The notes under the pieces: model-generated
Told to the model about the DNA's origin: nothing
What the model saw: the letters and a program-made list of their open reading frames with translations, nothing else
The model's database searches: none
DNA from: Danxiaibacter sp048498555
GTDB lineage: Bacteria > Bacteroidota > Bacteroidia > Chitinophagales > Chitinophagaceae
Direction: 5' to 3'
DNA length: 64,000 bases
Assembly (NCBI GenBank): GCA_048498555.1
Contig: JBEHXT010000001.1
Location: 248,001 to 312,000 of the forward strand
Translations under genes and position numbers: made by a program
Part shown: positions 17,434-26,579 of the stretch, one piece after another
Numbering within the stretch: position 1 is the stretch's first letter
How the letters are laid out: each line of letters starts with the position of its first letter

Positions 17434-18195
17434 ATGCAACAGTTACCAGTATCATTCATTGTTGTTGTATTCTTTGTCATTATTATTTTATTCAATGCTA
17501 TCCGTATTTTACGGGAATACGAGCGCGGGGTAATCTTCCGGCTGGGGCGACTCATCCGGGTGAAAGGCCCAGGCCTTATTTTACTGATTCCTGTCATTGA
17601 CAAAATGGTTCGCGTAAGTTTACGCACTGTGGTATTGGATGTGCCCTCACAGGATATCATCACGCAGGATAATGTTTCAATAAAAGTAAATGCCGTTGTT
17701 TACTTTCGTGTGCTGGAACCGCAAAACGCGATTGTGCAGGTGGAAAATTATCTTGCGGCAACTTCACAAATATCTCAAACTACACTACGTAGCGTGCTTG
17801 GACAATCAGACCTGGATGATCTGTTGTCTCAACGGGAAAAAATCAATCATAAACTGCAACAGATCATTGATGCCAATACTGAACCGTGGGGTATAAAAGT
17901 TTCCAATGTAGAAGTTAAACAAATCGATCTTCCTACAGAAATGCAACGTGCCATGGCCAAGCAGGCCGAAGCTGAACGCGAGCGCCGTTCTAAAATTATT
18001 GCCGCAGAAGGTGAGTTCCAGGCTTCGCAACGTTTAGCTGAAGCCGCAAAAATATTAAGCGAAGAACCAAGTGCCTTAACGCTTCGTTACTTACAAACAT
18101 TGAGAGAAATTGCTACTGAAAAAAATTCAACAACAATCTTCCCCGTTCCTATTGATCTGTTGAAAGCATTTATGAAAGGAAAGGAAAATATTTGA
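17434..18195 (+). CDS. Slipin (SPFH/stomatin family)
   Basis: 253 residues from ATG 17434, 7 bases after the nfeD stop; a start at 17404 would overlap nfeD and is less likely. N-terminal membrane segment (about 6-26), then the SPFH domain with YERGVIFRLGRLIRVKGPG and the coiled region EMQRAMAKQAEAERERRSKI, followed by a C-terminal segment ending IPVDLLKAF-like (VPIDLLKAF). Slipins form membrane-bound oligomers tied to membrane order or quality control, and the NfeD protease is the expected partner. Confidence 0.93.
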   Translation: MQQLPVSFIVVVFFVIIILFNAIRILREYERGVIFRLGRLIRVKGPGLILLIPVIDKMVRVSLRTVVLDVPSQDIITQDNVSIKVNAVVYFRVLEPQNAIVQVENYLAATSQISQTTLRSVLGQSDLDDLLSQREKINHKLQQIIDANTEPWGIKVSNVEVKQIDLPTEMQRAMAKQAEAERERRSKIIAAEGEFQASQRLAEAAKILSEEPSALTLRYLQTLREIATEKNSTTIFPVPIDLLKAFMKGKENI

Positions 18196-18340
18196 TTTTT
18201 TTCCCAAACCGATACTAACAATTTTAGGTGTCATGTTGCATTCTTAAAACATTAAGAATTAAAAACTTTTTTGAATGCCCAAAAACAGACATCTTTATCG
18301 CTAACCTGTTTAAAACCTTTTACACCAAAGCAACAATTTC

Positions 18341-19069
18341 ATGAAGTTTAAAAAGAGTTTATCAATCCTATCACTAATGGCATGCTCTTATGTAAGCAAA
18401 AGCCAGCAGCCCGAAAAAATTACCCTTTACAAAAACATATCAACTAACGCATTAAATAACCGGGCTTTTATTGATTCGTTATTAAATTCTGGTTATGCTG
18501 TAAGTATTATTTCGAAACGCCCGCAACATGACACAACGATTGTCAATTATGATTTTCAAAAAGCCCCTATTAACGCGTCAAGTCATCCAAGGTCCCCGTA
18601 TACTGCGTCATTCGATAGCCTTGTGAATAAAAAGCTACCTGATTTTATATTCAGAGATCTCGATGGCAATAAAATTAGCACTGCCGATCTATCAGGGTTT
18701 GTTGTTCATATTAATTTTTGGTCGACAACATGCGGACCTTGTAAAGCAGAATTTGATGATTTAAACAAACTGAAAGCTGCATATGCTGATAAGAAAGTAA
18801 AGTTTATTGCTTTAGCACCTGAACGCAGAAAAGATGTAATTAAAGTTTTAAAAAATAAACAGCTGAACTATATTATTATTCCCAACAGCGGCTCTTATTT
18901 TGAGAAACTTGGCATTGACTCTTACCCTACTAACTTTTTTGTAAACAGTGAAGGCATTGTCACAACGGTTACAACAGGGGCTTCTTTTGAAAAAAATGCA
19001 ACAACCGGAAAATTTGAACTGGCTGTTTTCAAGAAAGATGATGAGATCATTCGACAATTACTTAAATAA
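18341..19069 (+). CDS. Exported TlpA-like thioredoxin
   Basis: 242 residues with a signal peptide or lipoprotein-like N-terminus (LSILSLMACSYVSKSQ, with a possible lipobox LMAC). About 80 residues of unassigned sequence precede a redoxin domain (about 95-242). It starts KLPDFIFRDLDGNKIS and carries the active site CGPC at 131-134 and a cis-Pro in SYPTNFFV. Likely a periplasmic disulfide reductase or peroxiredoxin-like enzyme. It stands alone; the terminator at 19091-19110 follows. Confidence 0.88.
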   Translation: MKFKKSLSILSLMACSYVSKSQQPEKITLYKNISTNALNNRAFIDSLLNSGYAVSIISKRPQHDTTIVNYDFQKAPINASSHPRSPYTASFDSLVNKKLPDFIFRDLDGNKISTADLSGFVVHINFWSTTCGPCKAEFDDLNKLKAAYADKKVKFIALAPERRKDVIKVLKNKQLNYIIIPNSGSYFEKLGIDSYPTNFFVNSEGIVTTVTTGASFEKNATTGKFELAVFKKDDEIIRQLLK

Positions 19070-19090
19070 AAACTCATTATTTTAAGCTAA

Positions 19091-19110
19091 AGCCCTTCAT
19101 GTGAAGGGCT
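19091..19110 (+). terminator. Terminator after the TlpA-like gene
   Basis: AGCCCTTCA, 2-base loop, TGAAGGGCT, then TTGCTGTTAATTT. The stem is perfect over 9 bases; it also lies 31 bases downstream of the end of the convergent T9SS gene and may serve both. Confidence 0.65.
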
Positions 19111-19140
19111 TTGCTGTTAATTTATTATATCGGTTTAAGC

Positions 19141-20370
19141 TCACTGAACTAGTATTTGGGCATTGTAAGTATTTTTACTGTTCTTCCCTACAATTTTCAC
19201 AAAGTATGTTCCCTGCGGATAATAACGATCAAAATTGATCACCTCGGTCTGATCGTTTCTGGTAACAGCAATTTTACTGTTCATTACTTTGGCGCCCTGC
19301 ATATCGAACAAATAGAAATTGTATTTGCCGGGTTTAATATCAGTTAATCTTACAGTAATCCGGTTGTTTGCAACAGGATTGGGATAGACATTAATGCTAC
19401 CGGAAACAACTTCATTCTTAACTGTATGCTGAATTTCGGTGGCCTTGTTATTGGCAAACAAAATATTAGCTGTTGCCATATCTGAACTTCGGTAAACGCC
19501 GTTCTTTGCTTTAAATGCAGTTGCGGCCCAGGTTTTAGGATCAACAACATAATAGGCTTCGTTATTAATTGAACTGCTGATTAACACGTTCCCATCTGCA
19601 TCAACTGCCGCTCCATTGGTAATGAAATTGCCCTGCAATCCTTTTATTGTAGTGATATACCTGGCTATCCGCGTGTTTACATCTATCTTATAAACCCTGT
19701 TTGTTGGCGTAAACAAATAAAGATTGTTATCTGCATCGGCAACCATGTCTCCGCCTGCAGTTACAGGAAAATTGAACATGGTCATTGCTTTATTTGTTGA
19801 ATCATCTATCAATGCTCCCAGATCTGCTATTACTGGTTTCCTGGCTGTGGTAAACCGCACAAGATGTTTTGCATCATTGGTGAGCATATAACCATAACCA
19901 TCATTGGTGATGATCATTCTTGCTATTGGGTTGCCAATGTCGCATTTTGTTTTAGTGAAATTTTCAGTTGTTACGCAATACACTTTCATCGTGTTTAAAT
20001 CAAGATAGCGCAGCTGGTCAACCACCATGGGAGCAAAATACAACCTGTTGCTTTTACGATCTAGTGCAGCGGCTGCAACGCCTGTTGCAAATGCTGCCCG
20101 TGCATTGGTTGTATCATTGGCAGCGTTTTGTGAAGTCGCAATTGACTTACGCGTTGCCGCGTCAAAAAGAGCCGTTTTTTTGTCGGCCCCTTTAAGTAGC
20201 ACTGTACTAAATTCTCCTGTTTTAAGGTCTAGTTTCCTGAGAGAGGTCCAGTTTTTACCAGCCTGGATACTATCTGTAAATACATAAGCAAATCTGTCGG
20301 GTTGGCTTTGTGCTGACGCAGAATTAAAGGCTATAACCAACAGCACCGCAGCGTAGAAACCTGTTCGCAT
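19141..20370 (-). CDS. Secreted protein with a T9SS type A sorting domain
   Basis: 409 residues from ATG 20370 (MRTGFYAAVLLVIAFNSASAQ, a signal peptide); a start at 20403 would put 11 polar residues before it. The body (about 25-320) has repeated strand patterns such as LDRKSNRLYFAPMVVDQLRYLD and AAVDADGNVLISSSI that suggest a beta-propeller. The C-terminus from about 330 is a type IX sorting domain: VYPNPVANNRITVRL, GKYNFYLFDMQG, and YYPQGTYFVKIVG. Secreted through the T9SS and probably anchored at the cell surface; its function is unknown. Confidence 0.88.
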   Translation of the reverse strand: MRTGFYAAVLLVIAFNSASAQSQPDRFAYVFTDSIQAGKNWTSLRKLDLKTGEFSTVLLKGADKKTALFDAATRKSIATSQNAANDTTNARAAFATGVAAAALDRKSNRLYFAPMVVDQLRYLDLNTMKVYCVTTENFTKTKCDIGNPIARMIITNDGYGYMLTNDAKHLVRFTTARKPVIADLGALIDDSTNKAMTMFNFPVTAGGDMVADADNNLYLFTPTNRVYKIDVNTRIARYITTIKGLQGNFITNGAAVDADGNVLISSSINNEAYYVVDPKTWAATAFKAKNGVYRSSDMATANILFANNKATEIQHTVKNEVVSGSINVYPNPVANNRITVRLTDIKPGKYNFYLFDMQGAKVMNSKIAVTRNDQTEVINFDRYYPQGTYFVKIVGKNSKNTYNAQILVQ

Positions 20371-20719
20371 AACCAGAATTTTTGGGTGATGAAAAAGGGA
20401 CAAATAAGTTACAAAAAATTCTGATAAGATGAAATTCGTTTTAGGGAAAGGCAGCTCTTAATTAACAAAGCCGTCATGTTATTTTTGATTGTGGACCCAA
20501 ATCCCCCAAGTCGAGGTGACGATGCTCCGCGTTTCCGCATGATCACTTGCTTATAGACTGCGTTGCCACTATCGCTTTTTCTTACAAGCCCGGATCGTCG
20601 GCGATGCGAATTTTACTTAACTAAACATTGCATTTTCAATTGTCAACTCTCAATTTTCAATTTAAAAAAAAGAGCGCCCAATTGTAGAGCGCTCTTTGAA
20701 TATTTATAAATGAAACATT
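20371..20719. other. 349-base gap between two leftward genes
   Basis: Contains a short repeat array of CAATTTTCAATT words (20631-20664) and the terminator at 20669-20697. The middle part (20510-20610) is GC-richer than its surroundings and has no frame or family I recognise. Confidence 0.4.
20669..20697 (-). terminator. Terminator after the tricorn-type protease gene
   Basis: Read leftward: AAAGAGCGC, 11-base loop, GCGCTCTTT, then TTTTTAAATTG. Perfect 9-bp stem and a T-run. Confidence 0.75.
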
Positions 20720-23700
20720 TTATTTGGCAGCCTGCCCACTTCCTATCTCTTTCAGCATCTCTTTAACAGCTGCTTCAATCTGTGCATCTTTACCATTCAG
20801 AAAATCTTCATAACGCAAAGGCACTTTAATATCAGGTTCCACCTGATGATTTTCCGTAGCATATCCTTCCTTGCCAATCGTTGCTACCATTGGAATGCCA
20901 AAGACGATACTTGGGTCAATTTGTGTTTCCCACCAAACAGCTGTTCCCGTTCCTGCAACCGGCATACCGATCAATTTGCCGATACCGTTTTGTTTGTAGA
21001 TATAAGGGAAGATAAAGGCATCGCTGTAGTTGCCTTCGCTCATTAACACACAGCTCGGTTTTGTCCATCTGCCCACTGGTTCGCCGTCGTTCAGGCGGTT
21101 TCCCTGCGGCGCAAAATCCAGGTATCTTTTACCACTCAAAAAGTTAGCGAGGTCATCATGCAGCCATCCGCCGCCATTGAACCTCGTATCCACTATTAAA
21201 GCCTGTTTATTGAAGTTGCGGCCAAACGTTGCATCAAACGTACTGCGGAAGCTGGCATCGTTCATGCTCTGTACGTGTACGTATCCAACTTTGCCATTGC
21301 TAAGTTTGGCAACCATGTCTTCCATCTTTTTCACCCAACGCTTGTACATCAACGCAGACTCTTCTCCAAAGGTGATCGGTTTGGAAGTTTCCTGCCAGTG
21401 ATTACCAGACGCGTCTGTAAGGTCTAACAAAATATTCCTGTCAGCTCTCCTGTTCAGCAATACTGAAAAATCAATGCTGTCCGTAACCGGCATTCCATCG
21501 ATTTTTTCAATGATTGTTCCGTTTTTAATCTTACTGTATGATTTATCAAATGGGCCGCCGGTAATTACATCAGCAACTTTTAAACCTTTACCAGTATAAG
21601 TTTCATCATAGATCAGTCCCAGAGCTGCGGTAGCATCTCCGTTCGGGCTTGACGGGCTGTAACGGCCGCCTGTGTGAGATGCATTTAATTCACCCAGCAT
21701 TTCACTTAACAATTCCTGGAAATCATAATTATTGCTGATATGCGGAAGGAAACGTGCATAATTATCGTACATCATTTTCCAGTCAACTCCATGTAATGAA
21801 GGATCATAAAATTTCTTCTGCACCTGGCGATAAGCGTGTCCTAATATATAACTCCGTTCGGCTGCCTGGTTCAAAACCATATCACCATTAATGCCAATAG
21901 GGCTCATCTTTCCACTTTCGTCTACTTTAACAATGCCTCCCCTGTTTAAAACAAATATTGATTTGCCGTCCTTGCTCATTTCTATACCACTCTGAGAGCC
22001 GCCAAGTTTCACAAGTATTTTTGTTTCATGCGTGCGAGGCTCTGTAACCCACAGGTCGTAACCTTTTTCAAAAGCCGAGAGATAGTATACTTTTTCACCG
22101 TCAGGAGAAACTACATAATCTGAAACAGAAGAGCTATTGATGGTGATCCGTGCAACACGGTTTTCCATATTATCGATATTAGGCAACCAACTTTTTAATG
22201 ATGTGGCTGTATCCGCTTTTGAAGGCTCTGCTTTTTTGGTTGTGCTTTTATCTTCGGTTTTATTTTTATCGGCCTTTTCCTTCTCTGATTTCTCTTTCTC
22301 TTCTTTTTCTTTTAACAGGGCGAAGTCTTCTTTGCTTAACTTAAAACGTTCAAACTGATCCTGGTCAAAGAAACCAACATAAATATCCACCTCGCGGCTT
22401 CCCTGCATTGCCAATGATTTGCGGCCCTCTCTTGCATTCACCCATGATAAAGCTTTTCCGTTCCATGTCCATTTTACATTGCCCTGTCCAAAGCCGCTGG
22501 GAATAGGATGTTGAATGCCCTTGTTGCCGTCAGCTTTTATCAAGGCCACATTACCACTGAACCAGTTGCCTTCCTGGTCATCGCTTACCAGCCATTGGCC
22601 GTTCGGGCTCCAGTTAAAATCCCAGTCGCCATCGCTATAAGAATAATTGCGTCCCTTTGGCAATACAGTTCTTGTTTGCTTTGAGGCTACATCATACACT
22701 TTTAAGATGTTACGTTCTTCTACATAAGCAATTTCTTTTCCATCAGGTGAATATTTTGCCTTGAACTCTTCGGCTGCAGTTGCAATTACCGGCTCTTCTT
22801 TTAACACAGTTGAAGCAAAGAAGTAAGGTTCATCTTTACTTACTATAGATGTTTTAAGAATGTCCCAACTGTTACCTCTTTCTGCTGAGTAAATAAGGCT
22901 TCTTCCATCGGGATTCCATTCCACCATACGCTCCTGCTGTGGCGTATTGGTAATGCGCTTTGTTTGCGTGCCGTCAACACTTGTAACGAAGATTTCTCCA
23001 CGCGTAACAAATGCAATTTCCTTTCCGTTTGGAGAAAGGGCAAACTCTGTTACGTTGCCATTAACCGGCATATTCTTCTCTATACCTTCGCGCCCATCAT
23101 TGGTAATACGGATGCTTACTTTAGAAGGGGCGCCGTCTTTCATTGTGTAGATCTCGCCGTTATAAGTAAAACACAAAGTATTATCCTTGCTAATGCTTAA
23201 ATGACGAACAGGATTTGTTTTAAGATCGGTTAGCTGTTGCTCCGTTCCACCTGCCGCAGGTATTTTATAAACATTTTGATTGCCGTTTTTTTCACTCAGG
23301 TAATAGATGGATTGATTGTCATTGCTGAATACCGGCTCACGGTCTTCTCCAACATAGTTACTAATTTTCTTGAACGATTTAGCAGCCACATCCATTACCC
23401 ATATATCGCGCGATACAGCTGATGTCTGATGTTTGCGCCATGCATCTTCATACCCTTTTCTATCCTGGAAAACAATCTGTGTGCCATTGCTGTTATAGTG
23501 TGCGTTTTCAAAACCGCCGGCACTAATCAGTAAAGCACGTCCGCCTTTTACATCTACGCTATATAAGTTTTGAAACAAACGCGGATTGTAAAAAAGGATA
23601 TCATTTGCAGGGACATTGCGCGAACTGCCAAAAATCACTTTCTTGTCATCGGGGGAAAAATCGTACGGATAATCGCCTGAACTGTTATAAGTAAGCCGAA

Positions 23701-23998
23701 CAGGTGAACCGCCTGTAGCTGGCATAACAAACACGTCGAAATTACCGTAACGGTCACTGGCAAAAGCGATAGATTTTCCATCGTGGCTCCACACAGGCGT
23801 CATGTCCTGCGCCTCGTGAATAGTTAATGGAGTGGCGGTGCCCCCCGAAGCGGGAACCGTGTAAATGTCGCCTTTGTATCCAAAAGCTATTGTTTTTCCA
23901 TCGGGACTGATGGCAGGATAACGCATCCATAGTGGCGTTTCCTGCGCGTTAAGCGAGAGCGCACCAACGGTGCACAGTAGAGCTAAAAACGATCTCAT
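20720..23998 (-). CDS. Tricorn-type S41 peptidase with N-terminal WD/PD40 propeller
   Basis: 1092 residues from ATG 23998 (MRSFLALLCTVGALSLNAQ, a signal peptide). The frame extends to 24151 but the extra 51 residues carry no signal. Repeats such as AISPDGKTIAFGYKGDIY and WSHDGKSIAFASDR mark PD40/WD40-like beta-propellers over about residues 20-600. A charged linker with KEKEEKEKSEKEKADK (about 535-555) precedes a second propeller part. The C-terminus has a PDZ domain (about 830-910) and the S41 core (DTRFNGGGWLHDDL; SEGNYSDAFIF with the catalytic Ser). Tricorn-like proteases trim peptides to small fragments; this one is periplasmic or outer-membrane. Confidence 0.92.
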   Translation of the reverse strand: MRSFLALLCTVGALSLNAQETPLWMRYPAISPDGKTIAFGYKGDIYTVPASGGTATPLTIHEAQDMTPVWSHDGKSIAFASDRYGNFDVFVMPATGGSPVRLTYNSSGDYPYDFSPDDKKVIFGSSRNVPANDILFYNPRLFQNLYSVDVKGGRALLISAGGFENAHYNSNGTQIVFQDRKGYEDAWRKHQTSAVSRDIWVMDVAAKSFKKISNYVGEDREPVFSNDNQSIYYLSEKNGNQNVYKIPAAGGTEQQLTDLKTNPVRHLSISKDNTLCFTYNGEIYTMKDGAPSKVSIRITNDGREGIEKNMPVNGNVTEFALSPNGKEIAFVTRGEIFVTSVDGTQTKRITNTPQQERMVEWNPDGRSLIYSAERGNSWDILKTSIVSKDEPYFFASTVLKEEPVIATAAEEFKAKYSPDGKEIAYVEERNILKVYDVASKQTRTVLPKGRNYSYSDGDWDFNWSPNGQWLVSDDQEGNWFSGNVALIKADGNKGIQHPIPSGFGQGNVKWTWNGKALSWVNAREGRKSLAMQGSREVDIYVGFFDQDQFERFKLSKEDFALLKEKEEKEKSEKEKADKNKTEDKSTTKKAEPSKADTATSLKSWLPNIDNMENRVARITINSSSVSDYVVSPDGEKVYYLSAFEKGYDLWVTEPRTHETKILVKLGGSQSGIEMSKDGKSIFVLNRGGIVKVDESGKMSPIGINGDMVLNQAAERSYILGHAYRQVQKKFYDPSLHGVDWKMMYDNYARFLPHISNNYDFQELLSEMLGELNASHTGGRYSPSSPNGDATAALGLIYDETYTGKGLKVADVITGGPFDKSYSKIKNGTIIEKIDGMPVTDSIDFSVLLNRRADRNILLDLTDASGNHWQETSKPITFGEESALMYKRWVKKMEDMVAKLSNGKVGYVHVQSMNDASFRSTFDATFGRNFNKQALIVDTRFNGGGWLHDDLANFLSGKRYLDFAPQGNRLNDGEPVGRWTKPSCVLMSEGNYSDAFIFPYIYKQNGIGKLIGMPVAGTGTAVWWETQIDPSIVFGIPMVATIGKEGYATENHQVEPDIKVPLRYEDFLNGKDAQIEAAVKEMLKEIGSGQAAK

Positions 23999-24254
23999 GT
24001 GTTTTTCTTTGTTTTTATATTTATCTGGATAGCGAAAACGAAGAATTGTGCAATTGTAATTGCAAAAACAAGGCGTTAAAGTACTAAGAATTAGAATACA
24101 ACTTTGGTCAAGACTTAAAAAATCTGATAAACGGATCGTTCCTTGTCTCAATGGTTATGCGAGCATTTAATGTCTGGCATTGTTTGCCGGTATTTTTCGC
24201 CGATCTTAAACACATCCAAAATGAGTCGTTTTTTAGGTGTGATGTTTTTTGCCA
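23999..24254. other. 256-base gap upstream of the protease gene
   Basis: AT-rich leader of the leftward protease gene and the region after the DUF58 gene. I see no clear hairpin, full promoter or RNA. A short rightward frame at 24151-24351 overlaps the 3' end of the DUF58 gene and looks spurious. Confidence 0.35.
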
Positions 24255-25598
24255 CTATAACATCTGCCGGGCTTTTATTTCCAGGTATTTATTTATAGCA
24301 TTCACTGTTAGTTGCTCTGGCGTTGTAAGCAAGGTTAAAATACCTTGTTGATTTAATTCCTTCACCATCTGCCTTTTTTCAAAACTGAACTTTTCCGCTA
24401 TTGTTTTGATATAGATCTCTTCGGTATTGGATGCAGGTGTATGAACCAGTTTCTTAATTTCAGTATTCTCAAAAAACACCAGCAACAACAAGTGGTAATG
24501 CGCCATCATTTTCAGATAAGGCATTTGTCTCTGCAGGCTGTACAACGATTCAAAATTGGTGAACAAAACTAATAGGCTTCTTTGTTTTATTTTATTTCTA
24601 ACGTAGCTGTATAAGGCCTCATAGCCGGAATCAGTAAAATCTGTTTGCTGTTTGTATAATGTTTCGAGAATGGCCTCCATTTGCAACGACTTACGCTCCG
24701 GTGGCAGATAAGTATCAACTTTTTTACCGAATGTTAGCAAGCCCATTTTATCTTGCTTATGAAGCGCCACATTACTTAACACCAAAGATGAGTTGATGGC
24801 ATAATCGAGAAGAGCCAGCCCGTCAAACGGCATTTTCATGCTTCTTCCCTTATCTATAACACAAATTATCTGTTGGCTTTTTTCATCCACATAGGTATTA
24901 ACCATTAACTGGCTCTTACGCGCGGAAGCTTTCCAGTTAACTGTACGGTAATCATCACCTCTTACATAATCTTTTATTTGTTCAAATTCAACACTGTGGC
25001 CACTCTTTCGTAACTTTTTATTACCGGCTTCCTGTAATTCGTTGGTTACCGCATGCAAGCCAAACTTGCGCATTTGAAGATAAGAAGGATAAACTGCAAC
25101 GATTTCTTCTGCAGGAAATTCAAATCGGCGTTTAACAAGGCCCACCGGGCTTTCAGCCAACACAATGATATTTCTAAAAGCATATTCGCCACGCTCAAAT
25201 GGCTTTAAAAAGTACTCGATTATTTTTGTTGTGCCGCCCTCCATCTTAAGATCTCTTTTCCAATTTCTGTCCTGGAACTGAACAGGTATTTCATCTATCA
25301 ACCTGGCATTAATCGTAAAGCCATATTGGTTGACAACTGTTATCTCAATCTTATTCTCATCGCCGTTGCTAAAACGCTGCAAACGCTTTCTGCTTGCAGC
25401 AATCCCTCGCCTGTTGCCATATAATATTGCGGCATCAACCAAAATGAGTATCACCATTAAACCAAGCGACACTTTGCCCATTTCCTCCAGCATGGGTACA
25501 TAGAAAGAAAGAATAAAAAGCAGCACGAGCGCGGCTCCTGCAACGTAGGAACGTTTACTTAAATAAAAACTTCGGTATAACCCTTTAATATTTGCCAA
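24255..25598 (-). CDS. DUF58 protein of an MoxR cluster
   Basis: 447 residues. Two N-terminal membrane segments (about 15-35 and 37-58), a beta-sandwich region, then the DUF58 signature DYRTVNWKASARKSQLMVN and a von Willebrand-type core (VIDKGRSMKM, an altered metal-site motif, then MGLLTFGKKVDTYLPPE). DUF58 proteins are membrane-tethered partners of MoxR ATPases. The gene is last in the leftward operon and begins 3 bases after the MoxR stop. Confidence 0.9.
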   Translation of the reverse strand: MANIKGLYRSFYLSKRSYVAGAALVLLFILSFYVPMLEEMGKVSLGLMVILILVDAAILYGNRRGIAASRKRLQRFSNGDENKIEITVVNQYGFTINARLIDEIPVQFQDRNWKRDLKMEGGTTKIIEYFLKPFERGEYAFRNIIVLAESPVGLVKRRFEFPAEEIVAVYPSYLQMRKFGLHAVTNELQEAGNKKLRKSGHSVEFEQIKDYVRGDDYRTVNWKASARKSQLMVNTYVDEKSQQIICVIDKGRSMKMPFDGLALLDYAINSSLVLSNVALHKQDKMGLLTFGKKVDTYLPPERKSLQMEAILETLYKQQTDFTDSGYEALYSYVRNKIKQRSLLVLFTNFESLYSLQRQMPYLKMMAHYHLLLLVFFENTEIKKLVHTPASNTEEIYIKTIAEKFSFEKRQMVKELNQQGILTLLTTPEQLTVNAINKYLEIKARQML

Positions 25599-25601
25599 TG
25601 A

Positions 25602-26579
25602 TTAACGAGGAATTTCAATTGAATGAATAATCTGTTGTATCACTTCATCTGTGGTAATACCTTCCATCTCCTTTTCCGGCGCCAGCAATAGCCTGTGCCG
25701 CAGTACTGAAGGTGCTGCAAAAACAACATCATCTGGTATTACAAAGTCGCGTCCATTTAAAGCGGCAATTGCTTTCGATGCATTCATCAGCGCAAGAGAA
25801 GCTCTCGGCGAGGCACCTAAAAACAGTGATTTATGACTGCGTGTTGTGATAGTAATCTTTGCTATAAACTGCAACAATTTTTCATCAATCAACACTTGCT
25901 TGGTGAGTGCTCTAACTACTTGCACCTGTTCAGCCGAAAGCACTGGAATTACATTATCCAGGATGTTCTGGTTGCCGGCATTGTGAAAATTCGTGAGAAT
26001 CTTCATCTCTTGCTCTTCTGTTGGATATGGCACATTGATCTTGAAGATAAACCTGTCCAGTTGCGCCTCCGGCAAACGATAGGTACCTTCATATTCAATC
26101 GGGTTTTGAGTTGCCACAATCATGAAGGGCGATTCCATTAAATAGCTTTGGCCATCTATTGTCACCTGCCTTTCCTCCATCACTTCAAACAACGCTGCCT
26201 GGGTTTTTGCGGGGGCTCGATTAATCTCATCTATCAACACTATGTTACTAAAAATGGGCCCTTTTTTAAATTCAAATTCACCATTCTTTGGACTAAATAT
26301 AGATGTTCCCAAAACATCTGACGGCATCAGGTCGGGCGTAAACTGAATACGGGAAAAATCTACAGCCATGCTTTTTGCAACCAATCTTGCTGTAAGCGTT
26401 TTTGCCACGCCGGGCGCGCCTTCTATCAACACATGCCCATCGGCGAGTATAGCCGCAATAATCAGTTTCAGCATTTCATCCTGCCCTACAATTACCTTTT
26501 TAATTTCACCCATTATGGCCATCACAGCCTCGCTAAGCCTTGAGAGATCTATCCGTTCCTGGAATATCGTTTCTTCCAT
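25602..26579 (-). CDS. MoxR-family AAA+ ATPase
   Basis: 325 residues. Walker A GAPGVAKT near residue 55, Walker B VLIDEINRAPAKTQ near 118, sensor region VATQNPIEYEGTYRLPEAQLDRF, and a C-terminal lid with GASPRASLALMNASKAI. A cytoplasmic chaperone-like ATPase that acts with von Willebrand-domain partners to insert metals or assemble envelope complexes. Its ATG overlaps the preceding stop as TAATG, showing translational coupling. Flanked by DUF4350 and DUF58 genes. Confidence 0.97.
   Translation of the reverse strand: MEETIFQERIDLSRLSEAVMAIMGEIKKVIVGQDEMLKLIIAAILADGHVLIEGAPGVAKTLTARLVAKSMAVDFSRIQFTPDLMPSDVLGTSIFSPKNGEFEFKKGPIFSNIVLIDEINRAPAKTQAALFEVMEERQVTIDGQSYLMESPFMIVATQNPIEYEGTYRLPEAQLDRFIFKINVPYPTEEQEMKILTNFHNAGNQNILDNVIPVLSAEQVQVVRALTKQVLIDEKLLQFIAKITITTRSHKSLFLGASPRASLALMNASKAIAALNGRDFVIPDDVVFAAPSVLRHRLLLAPEKEMEGITTDEVIQQIIHSIEIPR

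Noticed and set aside
24151..24351. Small rightward frame near the DUF58 gene
   Set aside because: It overlaps the DUF58 3' end on the other strand and has no recognisable content.
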